From Albugo candida (lineage: Eukaryota > Oomycota > Peronosporomycetes > Albuginales), in contig JBDOQK010000042.1 in NCBI GenBank assembly GCA_040437565.1, forward strand, positions 124,001 through 188,000: a stretch of DNA of 64,000 nucleotides, written 5' to 3'. Both the position numbers and the translations under genes were made by a program. Below, piece after piece: positions 45,989-57,406 of this stretch; positions within the stretch are counted from its first letter, which is position 1; each line of letters starts with the position of its first letter. Under the pieces are notes generated by a model that was not told the origin of the DNA, made no database searches, and was given only the letters and a program-made list of their open reading frames with translations.

Positions 45989-46474
45989 ATGCAGCAAGAA
46001 CAGGAAAGCGCTAAACTTTGTGTAAACGGCTGTGGGTTTTTTGGTTCTCCCGCTACGAGCGATATGTGTTCCGTATGCTGGAAGAAGACGATGTCACGAC
46101 GACAAATGGAAACGATGCCGCGGTCCCCTTCTAAACGATCAAAGAATTCAGCCGAGTCCGTATCGACCGAAATTGTGGAAACGACGTTTGAGACTTTGGA
46201 GCAAATACCTTGCGAGGAAGGCGTACTTGGTGAAACCAACACTGTATCGAGCGACATTGTAAAGCTAGTTCAAAAGAACAAGAATCGATGCTGGGAATGT
46301 AAAAAGAAAGTCGGTCTTGCTGCGATGGAATGTCGTTGTGGGTATGTGTTTTGTAACTCACATCGATATGCAGATCAGCATCAGTGTTCCTTCGACTATA
46401 AAGCAGCCGATCGCGCAGAATTGGCTCGTCGGAATCCCGGCGGCGGGCAATTTGTCAAGTTTGAGAAACTTTAA
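45989..46474 (+). CDS. A20/AN1 zinc-finger stress-associated protein, 161 aa
   Basis: The start is at an ATG at 45989. Residues ~10-33 form an A20 finger (CVNGCGFFGSPATSDMCSVC, spaced C-x3-C-x11-C-x2-C). Residues ~104-141 form an AN1 finger (CWECKKKVG, then CRCGYVFCNSHRYADQHQC), with every cysteine and histidine ligand present. The linker is acidic and Ser/Thr-rich. This A20-then-AN1 layout and length (about 150-210) is that of the plant SAP and animal ZFAND5/6 proteins. These bind ubiquitin chains, affect proteasome traffic and respond to stress. Cytosolic or nuclear. A single exon. The next gene starts 138 bp later on the same strand. Confidence 0.95.
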   Translation: MQQEQESAKLCVNGCGFFGSPATSDMCSVCWKKTMSRRQMETMPRSPSKRSKNSAESVSTEIVETTFETLEQIPCEEGVLGETNTVSSDIVKLVQKNKNRCWECKKKVGLAAMECRCGYVFCNSHRYADQHQCSFDYKAADRAELARRNPGGGQFVKFEKL

Positions 46475-46536
46475 GTAAGGTTGTAGGAAGGTGCGCTAAC
46501 AAATTCAAATTGATTTTTTTACGCACGTCGCGCAAA

Positions 46537-46554
46537 TACTACCGGTACTACCGG
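46537..46554 (+). promoter_or_regulatory. Two tandem TACTACCGG units before the methylesterase gene
   Basis: A perfect 9 bp direct repeat containing ACCGGT palindromes, followed by GC-rich TGCGG, 58 bp before the ATG at 46613 in a 138 bp intergenic space. Its place suggests a promoter-proximal element, but no factor is known to me. Confidence 0.35.
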
Positions 46555-46612
46555 TGCGGCAACTGAATGACGTTTCAAGACATCCATTCAAGCACGCGAT
46601 ACTCTTATATAA

Positions 46613-48343
46613 ATGGAAAGAAGTGTGGCACCGTCGCTTTCCACCACACAAGAAAACGGTTTTTTAGACTCCGTTGTTCCCGGACATACCTTACTTCACT
46701 CACATTCATTCGACATTGCTCCGTGTGACTCACACCTCACGCGAGACCGGATTTCACCTTCATGCAACATGAAATCCGCGTCTAAAACGGGAAGCAGTCA
46801 CCTCAGCAGTTGTTGCTGCAATGAAAATTGCGGCTCAGCAATATATACCGATAGTCTTCCTCCACGAAGGAGTCTCAGCCTTCAATTTTCCTCAAATGAT
46901 GGCTCACAGCCAGTGTATCAGGCAAAAGTGCCATCCAACAAAACAGAGGTCGTTGAAATTGTAGCAGAACAAAGCTGGCTGATCACAAAACTATCATTTC
47001 AATTGCTTTGGGCGTTGCGTATGTCCAGCCGATGGATCGTTTGCTTCCTTCGTCTTGTTTGTTTTGTCATTTGCCTCCTACCAGCGTTCCTCAAAATCCT
47101 CCATTACCTCATCACCAGCCCTCACGTCTATTTAAACCTCATATACGGTTTGGAAGGTCGTAACCTCCTCGACGTGTATGTTGTTCCAACCGATGATCCG
47201 GTCGTGCATGCAGCCAGCGAAGCCGCTGTTCAAAAGATCCGTCGAAAGCGATCCGAGTCCACCGACCCGCCACCATCTCAGTCAACTGGTCAAAGTAAGT
47301 ACGCATCATTGCCAAAGCATCCTGTGGTCGTCCTCTTCTCGGGAGGTGCGTGGATCATCGGTTATAAAGGCTGGGGCGCACTTATCGGCAAGGTTTTATC
47401 TCGTTACGGCGTCGTTGTCGTAACCCCAGACTATCGTAACTTTCCTCAAGGAACATTGCCTCAAATGATCGATGATGTCACACTCGCAATGCAGTGGGTC
47501 TTTGATAACATTCAACGTTTCGGTGGCGACCCAGAAAATGTCACTGTGATGGGACAATCTGCTGGGGCACATTTAGCAATGTGCGCAATGCTGGAGCGGC
47601 TCGAAGTGCAACGTATGCGTGCGAAAACATGCACTACCGCCATGTTAGTGTCACAATCGATACAATCGGACGTAAGCAGCGGCCATCGATCGCCGAATCG
47701 ATCCGTCCTGCATCATTGCACCACAAACGTACCACAAGCTGTGATTCGATGGGAACTGTCCCAAATTCGAAGCTTTATTGGCGTATCAGGAGCATACAAC
47801 ATCGGCGCTTGCTTAGAACCGTTCCATCGTCACGGGTTCGATAAGAGATTGGTGGAACGTATAATGGATCATCGTAGCGAGCATTACTCGCCAACACTTC
47901 GTTTTCAAAAACTCTACAATCAGCAAATTGTATGTCTGACATCAAAGGAGTGCGAAATGGGCATTGAAAGCGATGTGGAAATTGAAGTTTCTGAAGTTGG
48001 AGAGGAAATAGAGCCAACACTCCAACTGTATTTTCCGCCTTGTTTTTTGTTTCATGGAACGAAAGATAAGACTGTGCATTGGAGTTCCACCAAACAACTT
48101 GCACAATCACTTAAGTCATGTGGTGTGATGGTGGAAACAAAATACTTTAGGGGGAAAACGCATACGGATCCAATTGTTGAAGATCCAATTGTCGGAGATG
48201 ATTTTTTGCTCGAATTCGTCATGCGGATTTTGAGAGAGCATACAAGAGGTGGTAGTGTCGACGCCGAAGGATTTTTGAAGCCATCCGAACGATACTACCC
48301 CGCGTGGCTCATTCGACTTGCCCGCTACTTGAATCCTTTCTAA
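46613..48343 (+). CDS. Isoprenylcysteine alpha-carbonyl methylesterase-like alpha/beta hydrolase, 576 aa
   Basis: A single frame from an ATG at 46613. Residues ~1-120 are polar and probably disordered. About 125-165 are hydrophobic membrane helices (WIVCFLRLVCFVICLLPAFL), which fits an ER membrane enzyme. The hydrolase domain follows: SGGAWIIGYKGWG (about 243-255, oxyanion loop in the plant ICME style), GQSAGAH with nucleophile Ser about 316, HGTKDKTVHW with Asp about 485, and KTHTDPIVEDP with His about 517. This last motif is characteristic of ICME. ICME removes the methyl ester from prenylated CAAX proteins and so reverses ICMT. Plant ICMEs are about 430 residues; the extra length lies in the N-terminus and in an insert around residues 335-370. 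The gene converges with the ABC transporter gene, 169 bp apart. Confidence 0.88.
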   Translation: MERSVAPSLSTTQENGFLDSVVPGHTLLHSHSFDIAPCDSHLTRDRISPSCNMKSASKTGSSHLSSCCCNENCGSAIYTDSLPPRRSLSLQFSSNDGSQPVYQAKVPSNKTEVVEIVAEQSWLITKLSFQLLWALRMSSRWIVCFLRLVCFVICLLPAFLKILHYLITSPHVYLNLIYGLEGRNLLDVYVVPTDDPVVHAASEAAVQKIRRKRSESTDPPPSQSTGQSKYASLPKHPVVVLFSGGAWIIGYKGWGALIGKVLSRYGVVVVTPDYRNFPQGTLPQMIDDVTLAMQWVFDNIQRFGGDPENVTVMGQSAGAHLAMCAMLERLEVQRMRAKTCTTAMLVSQSIQSDVSSGHRSPNRSVLHHCTTNVPQAVIRWELSQIRSFIGVSGAYNIGACLEPFHRHGFDKRLVERIMDHRSEHYSPTLRFQKLYNQQIVCLTSKECEMGIESDVEIEVSEVGEEIEPTLQLYFPPCFLFHGTKDKTVHWSSTKQLAQSLKSCGVMVETKYFRGKTHTDPIVEDPIVGDDFLLEFVMRILREHTRGGSVDAEGFLKPSERYYPAWLIRLARYLNPF

Positions 48344-48512
48344 CGGAAAACAATGTTGAGACGGGAGTAATACGTACCGATTTTTTGGTCTTGGACTGCC
48401 TAAATGATTGTGAATACACATGTTTGACTACTACTTATATTATGCGATGGACGCAATTTGTTCAGATCCAATAATTCATATAATGTAATATAAGCATGTT
48501 TATGTTTTGAAA

Positions 48513-51500
48513 TTATCGTTTTTGATGATTAATGAATTGTAATGCAAGCAACGCGAAAAGACGGAAAATGCCAATGAATATGATTAAGTATCCAAAGTAC
48601 GCACCAACGTTTTCGTACGACATATTGAAAACCTCCTGCACATACTCTTTCGCAGTGATAGTCCCAAGAACTGGAGGTGTATTCTCCACAATCTGACACC
48701 CGAAATCGGATGGTTTTTTGCATTTCCCAAACACCGTCGATACAACAATGGATAAGGCGTAGCGATATGGTACAATATGGTACAGCCACCTGTATCCTGA
48801 TGGGACAGAGTTTCCCGGTGGACTAAATCCCATGAATAAAAAGCAAATCGTATTGAAAAGTGTTCCCAGCAACGCAGCCACCGCCACACTTGGTAATGCG
48901 TACGCGAAGAATTGACCAATATACGAAGATAACAGCACATGACATGCAACTGCAAGCCAAAACACAACGCCGGAAGCAAAACCTTGAAGTCCAACCATTG
49001 GATAAAATATAAGGGTAAAAACCAATGTACTGAACAGCACATGCGGAATTTCAGCCACTGTTGAGCCAACAAAGTACCATACCGCGCTGTATGTTTGTGA
49101 TGCTCGTTCTCGATAAAAGGAGTTCCGTTCGGATATGGCGATTGGAAGTACACTGTTGAATGATACGACTCCCGCAAATACCGTAGCCATATACAGCATA
49201 CCCAACGCGGAATTGACTTGTTGATATGTTCGATAATTGGAAGATACAAAAATCAACCCAAATAGAAGCGCCAAGATAATGAAAACGATAATTCGGGTCA
49301 AGTTGTACGATGGTGTCCTCCAATACAAGACCAAAAAGCGATGTGTGACATATACACATTGAGTCCATTGGTTCGATGCTTGGTGACTGGAATACTGCAA
49401 AACTTGTCCAGACGTACGTATGGCCGCCTTGTCCAGTTCTACATCCATCAACTTCTTCAACTCACTCGTTTTGAACTCTTCTACAATTCCACTCTGATTA
49501 TGTACGTCATGACCAACACCCGCACCGATACATTCCAACATCCAAGTGGCCGGATTATAACCTTCTGTGATTGGTGGAATTCCGGGGATTGCTTCAAAAT
49601 ACTCAATCAGATCACGACATGAGTCGCCCAATGGTCCAAAGTATACCGTTTCTCCACCACGTTTCAATAGTAACAAATTATCGAATATGCTAAAAACTTC
49701 GTAAGAAGGTTGATGTATAGTACACACAACAGTCCGACCGGAATCTGCCACTTTACGAACTCCATCCATAATCAATTTAGCGGACCGCGCATCTAATCCG
49801 CTGGTTGGTTCATCCAGAAATAGAACGCTCGGTTGTGCTGCTAGTTCCACTCCTATCGTTAGACGCTTCATTTCCTCCATAGAACTCCCACGGATAATTT
49901 GATCAGCAATGGGATTCAAATTAAGCAGATCCAAACACTCTGCGACTGAGTCTAGCTTTTTGTTTTTTGGAATACTAGCTTTTTGTCTCAGCATGGTGCT
50001 AAATGTCAAAGCTTCACGAAAAGTACTTGCTTCAGAATGAATGTCCATCTGTTCGCAGTATCCCGTTGCACGGCGAATGGCTAAATCAGTAGCAACATGC
50101 CCATTGAGTAAAATCTCACCCTTGATGCGCCCACCCGTTTTTCGACCTGCAATCACATCCATCAGCGTGGTCTTACCCGCGCCTGATGAACCCATGAGTG
50201 CGGTCATTGTACCAGGTAGAGCAAACCCTGACACTCCCTTGAGTAAATCTAACCATTCTTTCGGCCTCTTGGGGTCGGGAACCGTATACCATAAATTACG
50301 AAATACTAGTGACACAGGGATAAAATGCTTCTCAGATCCAGACCCACCCGAATGATCTGCCGACCCACTTGGTTGAGCCTTTGGTGTTTGTGCCACTTGG
50401 TAGACATCAAGCTCAACATGTTCCTTTTTGTCGACCTCTAATCTGATATTGATCGGTTCGGGTACCCGTACGTATTCTAAACAAACCCACGAAAACCACA
50501 TAAACCCGGCATACACCACAAGCAAAAACGCAATGGCCCAATAGATCCAAAAAGTGTCTTTCGGGACATCAAACAGCTCCAGTGAATATTCGCTAAAATT
50601 ACGTCCATACAAAGTGCAATAATCAATGCCACTGTACACACATACATGAAATGATGCGTCACTGTACTGAAGAACTGCTAGCCCACGTAAAGCCCACGCG
50701 ATCGGATTCAGCCAATACAACCAAATTAGATATTTGGGCATGCTGTTTCTCAATATTACAAATCCCGCAAATAGAATGAATATCAAAATGGAAACCATAG
50801 AAAGCGGTTTGGCGATACTCAAGTTGGGTGCAGCCATCGAGAGAAAGAAAAACCAAGCCGCAAACGCCATATTTGCCAGAAATAAAATCACCAAAAAGAG
50901 AATAAAATCTCTTGCGGAAGGAAACAAACCGCCCATCCAATAGAAAACTGTTCCAAATACAATCGATTCCAATAACGCCAAAGGGAATTGACTCGCAGAA
51001 TTGGATAAGACAAAAGCACTCGTTCGATAAAAATTAGCATCACGTTGTTTATAAAAAATCTCCCGTGAGGCAGTGTACGTGGCAATCTGAGTCGCTTGAC
51101 CTAATGCTAGGAACAAAAGGCCGCTAAATAAAAATCCCATCACCAATTGAATGGCTGCGGGATCCAAATGTATGTATGCTGACCCATAGATGAGCGCCAT
51201 CATAATGACCATAACCGATCGACCGCGCAGAAAAGCTTTATTTCGAAATGTCAACATCCATTGACGGCGTATAAGTGTCACCAGATTCTCTCTGAAAGTT
51301 TGCTGGAATTCCGGCATCTTACTCATATCTTCCTTCGCAACCCGCGCCAAATGTTCTGAGACCGGCGCGTTCAGATCAGACGTGATTTTTTTGTAGTATT
51401 CTGATTCTTCAAATAATTCAGCAAATTGAGCCGGCGTTCGAGGCACACCATCATGTAATTCATATTCTCGTTGCTGTTGCGTCCCAAGATCTAATAAGAA

Positions 51501-52559
51501 ATCTGCTGGATCACGATGCGGTGGAGATCGAAATCCTAGTTTTTCAAAGTACTCAATTGCTTCGACTCGTGGTCCTTGATACATCACATGCGAGTCGTTT
51601 AGAAGAATCAGATTGTCAAATAAGTCAAAAACTTGCGGTGGAGGTTGTAACAATGCAATCATAACAGTTCTAGACATTGTCCGTGCCAAACTTGACTGAT
51701 ATTTGATGATATCGTACGTGGAAGCACTGTCAAGCCCGGTGCTAATTTCATCCATCAGGTACACATTCTTTAGACCAAACTGCATCTCACCCATGGTCAC
51801 GCGCTTCCGCTCGCCACCGGAGACACCGCGAAGCATCGCATTACCGACTATTGTGTCCTGACAATTTCCAAGTCCCAACTGATTGATTACTAGTTCCGGC
51901 ATGTGGGTGGCGACATATTGTAAAATCTCTCTAGCGGTATTATTTTGTTCGTCCGTGCCATTGCTGATACGACTTGCCGTCTGCTTGACAATGTTCGAGT
52001 CACAGAACGCATGAGCAAAGTCAAACGTTTCCTTAACGGTTAACGTTGGAAAATGTTTATCGCTTTGTGTGACATAAGACGCAAATTGAGGCATTTGTTT
52101 GCGTAGTTTACTGTGTTCCACACCATTATAAGTCACTGTGCCCGTGAGTTGCATGTTTTTGGTGGTTTCAAATCGTCCACTTAGATACTTCATCAACGTT
52201 GATTTCCCGGATCCTGGCTGCCCAAGAAGTAGGGTCATTGTACCAGGACGAAAAACGCCGTTGAAATCTGATAAAATGCGCTTATGGTACGCTTGGCGCT
52301 TCACGCAAAGCAGCATCATGAGTCTCTGCTTTACGACATTCCATAATGTTGGAAGTTCGGGTGTCGTGTCAGGTCGAATATTCAGATCGGCTCCGATTGA
52401 TAAATGCTCAACACGTATTTCTATTTGGGGAAGCGCGCGGCCGAAAGCGCTCTCCAACTGCTTGACGAAGAATTTATGGCGCTCTCCGTGCTCCCAATCG
52501 GCCCATTTTTTTGACCCGTCTGGTGGTGAGTGATTGATTTCCTCGGAACAGGCAATCAT
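48513..52559 (-). CDS. ABCG/PDR-type full-size ABC transporter, 1348 aa
   Basis: One uninterrupted frame from an ATG at 52559. The order is the reverse PDR layout NBD-TMD-NBD-TMD. NBD1 has Walker A GQPGSGKST (about 110), signature VSGGERKRV (about 243) and Walker B VYLMDEISTGLDS (about 262-275). The first six-helix block is at about 440-670. NBD2 has Walker A GSSGAGKTT (about 785), the modified signature MEEMKRLTIG (about 895), Walker B VLFLDEPTSGLD (about 908-919) and an H-loop around TIHQPS. The second helix block occupies about 1040-1345. PDR pumps of fungi, plants and oomycetes export lipids, toxins and fungicides across the plasma membrane. Length and motif order match the family and no key residue is missing; the NBD2 signature variant is usual in oomycete members. 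No intron needed. Confidence 0.95.
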   Translation of the reverse strand: MIACSEEINHSPPDGSKKWADWEHGERHKFFVKQLESAFGRALPQIEIRVEHLSIGADLNIRPDTTPELPTLWNVVKQRLMMLLCVKRQAYHKRILSDFNGVFRPGTMTLLLGQPGSGKSTLMKYLSGRFETTKNMQLTGTVTYNGVEHSKLRKQMPQFASYVTQSDKHFPTLTVKETFDFAHAFCDSNIVKQTASRISNGTDEQNNTAREILQYVATHMPELVINQLGLGNCQDTIVGNAMLRGVSGGERKRVTMGEMQFGLKNVYLMDEISTGLDSASTYDIIKYQSSLARTMSRTVMIALLQPPPQVFDLFDNLILLNDSHVMYQGPRVEAIEYFEKLGFRSPPHRDPADFLLDLGTQQQREYELHDGVPRTPAQFAELFEESEYYKKITSDLNAPVSEHLARVAKEDMSKMPEFQQTFRENLVTLIRRQWMLTFRNKAFLRGRSVMVIMMALIYGSAYIHLDPAAIQLVMGFLFSGLLFLALGQATQIATYTASREIFYKQRDANFYRTSAFVLSNSASQFPLALLESIVFGTVFYWMGGLFPSARDFILFLVILFLANMAFAAWFFFLSMAAPNLSIAKPLSMVSILIFILFAGFVILRNSMPKYLIWLYWLNPIAWALRGLAVLQYSDASFHVCVYSGIDYCTLYGRNFSEYSLELFDVPKDTFWIYWAIAFLLVVYAGFMWFSWVCLEYVRVPEPINIRLEVDKKEHVELDVYQVAQTPKAQPSGSADHSGGSGSEKHFIPVSLVFRNLWYTVPDPKRPKEWLDLLKGVSGFALPGTMTALMGSSGAGKTTLMDVIAGRKTGGRIKGEILLNGHVATDLAIRRATGYCEQMDIHSEASTFREALTFSTMLRQKASIPKNKKLDSVAECLDLLNLNPIADQIIRGSSMEEMKRLTIGVELAAQPSVLFLDEPTSGLDARSAKLIMDGVRKVADSGRTVVCTIHQPSYEVFSIFDNLLLLKRGGETVYFGPLGDSCRDLIEYFEAIPGIPPITEGYNPATWMLECIGAGVGHDVHNQSGIVEEFKTSELKKLMDVELDKAAIRTSGQVLQYSSHQASNQWTQCVYVTHRFLVLYWRTPSYNLTRIIVFIILALLFGLIFVSSNYRTYQQVNSALGMLYMATVFAGVVSFNSVLPIAISERNSFYRERASQTYSAVWYFVGSTVAEIPHVLFSTLVFTLIFYPMVGLQGFASGVVFWLAVACHVLLSSYIGQFFAYALPSVAVAALLGTLFNTICFLFMGFSPPGNSVPSGYRWLYHIVPYRYALSIVVSTVFGKCKKPSDFGCQIVENTPPVLGTITAKEYVQEVFNMSYENVGAYFGYLIIFIGIFRLFALLALQFINHQKR

Positions 52560-54330
52560 AAGAGGAAAAGAAAAAGTAAAATTGAAAGTGATTAACCGCT
52601 TTGGTCGTGCGACTAAAAAAACAATTGGAAAAGACCGTTACAATTGGAAAAGTCCGTTTCACGTCGTAAGAACAGTAAACGATAGACTTGATTCTATAAA
52701 AGTCAGAAGATGGGAAAGATTGATTAGTCAATGTTCAATATCCACTTTGTATAATATATCTTAGCGATCTCATGTGCAGTACTGTAAAGGTTAAGCGCGC
52801 TATAAATAACTGATCCGCATGAGTGATCAGTTGACAATCCATGCGTATTCTTTTTGAATGAGAATTAAGAATCTGATTGCTCAGCGTAAACCCTATACTC
52901 GATTTAAAAGAAACTATAATAAGAAGGATAATAGCTTGTGATTGGATCACTAAACTGATCACATTACCTGATCTTCGATAATGTAATATGATTATTAAAC
53001 TGATTACATATGATGACGTGATATCTAAAGAAACTAAAGATTTTGCTGTAATCAAATTGTGTTTCTTCTATTGAGTTAGGTAAAGTGCAGCTATGCCAGC
53101 TGCTTATTTAGGCACCGCGATTCTCAACCCAACCATACATTCACAGATGCCCCGAGTTAAGTCATCTTTAGAATTCTTGATTAATTAGACACGCGGTAAA
53201 CGGTGTCATAGATATTTCAGCACGGCCATTTTTCTCTCGATCTGATATTGTGTTGTACCACACTATCTCTATATGTCTATGAACTTGACTAAGAGTAAGA
53301 AAAGTAAAATAGCGAAGCGTAATAAGCATTGCAAAGTCAAGCATTGAATATATAATTTGCTTTCTATTGTACCTACAATATTGCAACATCCAGCAAAAGT
53401 CGGAATATAACACAATTTACAATAGAACCAATATCAACTCTGATTACACGTTCCACACGTTACATTAGGATTGCATCTCACCTAGAATCAGGTAATTCCT
53501 GTTCCAATCGAAAACAGTGTGTCACGCACTCTAATAATCTCTGGCTCCTGAATTTCCTTTACATGCGTTGTATCTAAAAAAGACTTTGCGATCAAATTTC
53601 CAATTGGAAGAGTGCGCTTATTACTCAATAGGAATCTAACTGTCGATATGAAACCGTTCACTTTACCTTTACTTGCTATTCGGTATTCAGCTCAAATACA
53701 GCTACAACACGGATGTCACTGTCTTGAAATGTTACAAAGTAGCAGAAAGCCTCCTGTCCTTCCACGAAATGGGAGCTTCCCAGATTGATCATCCTCTAGT
53801 ACCTTGGGAATTAGCTGATCTTCGAAGGATACCTGTGACAAGTTTTATCGGAGATTATAGCACATTTTGACACAAATGGTGGCTTCCATGTATAAATTCG
53901 TATCATCCGATTACGGCTGAAGTAGTAAGTATGCGCAGAATCAGCGACAACAGCCGACGTTCTTTGGTGGAGAGAAATTCTTCTTTAAAAAAGGAAGAGT
54001 AGTAAGAAGAGATATGAAATCGAACCGGAATTAAGGAGGCGTCCGATGTGATTTCGGAGAGAAGTATGATGGTAAGTAGGCTTATACAATCCCGACTAGC
54101 ATTTTTGACATTGGCTTTCTCAAAGCTAAAAAATGTTCATACTGTATTTTCCTTTTGTATCGGGCATTGGGAAGAAGAGATTGCTTCTTCATTCAGAATG
54201 TGAGACTTGATCAAAGGGTCTATCAGTAAAGATTCATCTGTGATTGCCTTACAATCGAAACAGATTAAATGGCTATGAATAGGAGATACATCCAGCATCG
54301 ACCGCTTCTATTTACTTCCACCTCTCCACT
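52560..54330. other. Upstream of the PDR gene; no gene seen
   Basis: About 1.8 kb of AT-rich DNA with no supportable frame. The start-proximal part presumably holds the transporter promoter. Short mirror-like runs of GATCAC/CTGATC occur near 52940-53040 but do not form a clear structure. Confidence 0.45.
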
Positions 54331-54339
54331 CGTGCATTT

Positions 54340-56440
54340 TGCTTTTGCTTGATTTTTGCTGGATCTGTCATGCAGCAACCTATGACGCTTTGTTGGCAGG
54401 GAATGGCTTTGTACCAACCAGGTTGGTACAGGTAGCTCGAACAAATCATTTTAGTCAGATCAAGTCTCGATACACTGACATATCTGGCTCGTTCTCACTC
54501 CACACTGGCAGAACACCTTTAAACTTATTGCAACAAAGAAAGACAATGCACTTTCGCAGTCAGAAATTGTCGAAAAACAGAATCAAGAGGAATTCACTCT
54601 TTCTTGCTTCACTAGAAAGATGGAAAAAGCCTCGCATGGAAAATAGATCTAAGGAACATTGATGACTGCGACAGTGATAGTTTTAAATGAAGATATGTAT
54701 CGTAATCTCGGAATAGTTCTCTGGGAAGAATACAATTACGTTCAACCATTGAGACGCTTGCTTCCCTCAGATCGCAACATGGGCTTGGAAATCACATCGA
54801 CAGAGGATCTTGTTGATTTTGCAAAATTTGCGCTCGCAAGTGTCATATCGATGAGAGGTACCGAGGAAAAGAGCAAGCAAAAAGTCGAGACATTAAACAA
54901 TGAGTAGAGTTGCCTCGATTCCTGGGACGGACGGTCCATATATAAAAATCTCCCGATGATAATTCTCAATTGATTACATCGCAGATAACGTGAAGAAGCG
55001 CTGTGAAGGTATCTACTGTCCACGTTTGGCTACATTTTTCAAAGCAACTTGTCTCCGATTGGACCTAGTCTTCCCCAGACAACAAGATTACCTGCAAATG
55101 CTAGGCAACACGCTGCAAACATTCCTATCAAAGCAGAAGCTTGAAGAGAAGCCTCACTTCTACAAATAGCAACTTTGAACACTCGGCACAACAATATCTG
55201 ATGATTTCTTATGAAGGAACGGATATCATAGAATTCGCGATACGAGCATTACAAAACGACAGAACTGAACATAAACAAGTTCCAGTGTGTGAAAGTCAGC
55301 ATTGTTTTATCGAAACCGAGAAAGTGCCTGCGCTTCATTTCTAAGGAAACGAGGTCCGTCATTTTATTGACGGACGTGACTTACACGGAGATGATACTCC
55401 TTCTCGTGGATACTTCACATCCCAGAGAAAGTATTTTTAAATGCGAATTCAAAATAATTGGCTTTTTAGGATCGTATCTGCAGACAAACGTATTTGCGAC
55501 GTATATCTCGAAGCAACCCGACGTACTACCCTGCAATGAGAAGCCATTTCTTTTGTCACGAATGTGTCTTCTGTTTTACGAGATGAAATTCACAACACAA
55601 GTACTCACAGCAGGTGTCATGTTCGCTTACGAGCAGAAGACCAGAAGTTATTGTTGCATAGATCAATTACTGTGAGCGGGAAAAGTTCTGTGTCAAAGTA
55701 CAACGATTAACTGAATCAATTTGTGCCCAGCATGAAACGTATAGGGAAGCTCCGTCTACCACTATTGTTGAATCTATCACAAACGAACTATGGCCACCTT
55801 CTAATGCGGCTCCGACAATTTTGAGAAACGAGCGATTCTACTTGTCAGATTTGAGGTCAAGGAAGCACTTGGTTGTGTCAGCTGTCTACTAATGTTTTCT
55901 GAAGTCTTTTTTTGTGGGCACAGGAGACACCGTCAAAGTCCGGCTATTTGTGGATGACGCAAAACCACAAGAATGTCATCCAGTCATGTCTGAAGAAGCA
56001 TGCTCAAAGTTGACGTGTCAGCAAAGCGACAAGCATCTCCAACCGGGAAACATGCTTCCATTATGCAGTGACGATATTAAAATATTCGGACTCGTCAACG
56101 ATAAACGTCAAGTCGCATGATAGGAAGATTTTGCGTATCANNNNNNNNNNNNNNNNNNNNNNNNNNNNNNNNNNNNNNNNNNNNNNNNNNNNNNNNNNNN
56201 NNNNNNNNNNNNNNNNNNNNNNNNNNNNNNNNNNNNNNNNGCTATTTGTGGATGACGCAAAACCACAAGAATGTCATCCAGTCATGTCTGAAGAAGCATG
56301 CTCAAAGTTGACGTGTCAGCAAAGCGACAAGCATCTCCAACCGGGAAACATGCTTCCATTATGCAGTGACGATATTAAAATATTCGGACTCGTCAACGAT
56401 AAACGTCAAGTCGCATGATAGGAAGATTTTGCGTATCAAA
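54340..56440 (+). pseudogene. Relic copy A of a two-member family, possibly histidine acid phosphatase
   Basis: Copy A shares colinear blocks with 58770-60345. Near 54600-54670 both have GATGGAAAAAG followed by TTGATGACTGC. Near 55780 both read ELWPPSN/ELWPPAN. Near 55930-56060 both have VRL-x-x-DDA-x-x-QECH. In copy A this last block is an open frame ending at 56120. The order WPP-AS-like block, then V-R-L with a Cys near the end, resembles the C-terminus of histidine acid phosphatases. I do not see the RHG or HD motifs in this copy, so the family name is tentative. Frames are broken. A gap at 56141-56240 repeats 198 bp (55943-56140 and 56241-56438). Confidence 0.4.
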
Positions 56441-56449
56441 CGAAGATAC

Positions 56450-57406
56450 GGTATCGTAGTCTTTTCAATCTGATACAATAGTCGAAAGTGTGAGCACTTG
56501 TTCATTTGGTCTTGTAAAGTTTTATTCTACTAGGTGCATGTCTGCTAAGATAAATGGTAAATAGCTGAAACATGCTCAAAACCCATGCAGATCTTAACAT
56601 TTGGATGGGTGTCGGCTTGGGAAAAGTCAAAAACTACTCCAATTCGAATGGTGGTCCTATGCTTTTACCGTGAGACGTCCGTCTACAATTGTTGACGTAG
56701 AAGTATCTAGATGATATTTGTAGCCATGTGATCACTAATTCTACGTAATGTGGCTGTGGTGATTTTCGACGGATTCAAATTGAATAATAAAAGTACTAAT
56801 GCGGCTGGTTAATCGCTCTAATTATGTTGACCAGACTATGCGGTGTGATCTATCGTCAAATATCGTCATGTAAGCGGTAAGAACTTCTTGCAACAACTTC
56901 AGTCCTGACACTCACAACATGGCTACCATCAAATGACTTGTGTTCACGTATCGATGATGCAAAGTTGCTAAAACACAAGTAAGCGTGGGAATGGGCGATA
57001 ATCTACCTTGATTACATGGAGGGAGCAAGTATCATAGGGCGCGCACCCTCCAAAATATTCCATTCGACAATGTCGATGAATTAAGAAAGCAAAATTTGCT
57101 CAAGAAAATCGCAGAATAATTTATCAACGTAATCAGCTATATAGATAGATTTCGAATGACGTCACGGAATTGTGTTCGTTTTAGCGTCAGCGTATTAGAA
57201 TCCATCAAGCAAAATTTGGAGCATACATCAAGCACGAGTGCATTCTGACTAGCTCATCTGAATGGCTTTTGTAAGCAGGCAATCTTAAAACGATTCTAAA
57301 GTATATTCAGATGTTCAGTGTATCAATTGTACGTTGTTTTGCGGCAAAGCGCATTACGTGAGTTTCTACTTTGATATTACTCTGTGTCCGAGAATATGAG
57401 AGGAAG
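56450..57406. other. Intergenic, no gene seen
   Basis: About 950 bp with no supportable frame on either strand. It lies downstream of the minus-strand Cys-rich gene and presumably holds its 3' end. Confidence 0.45.

Noticed and set aside
46613-48343. Loss of the oxyanion histidine (SGGAW instead of HGGxW) in the methylesterase
   Set aside because: Plant isoprenylcysteine methylesterases also have a non-His residue before GGAW, so this is a family feature, not decay.
49860-49900. Degenerate second ABC signature (MEEMKRLTIG) as damage
   Set aside because: Oomycete and other PDR transporters normally have a variant signature in NBD2; all other motifs are intact.
52138-52533. Plus-strand frame opposite the ABC transporter N-terminus
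   Set aside because: Antisense shadow of a strongly conserved gene.
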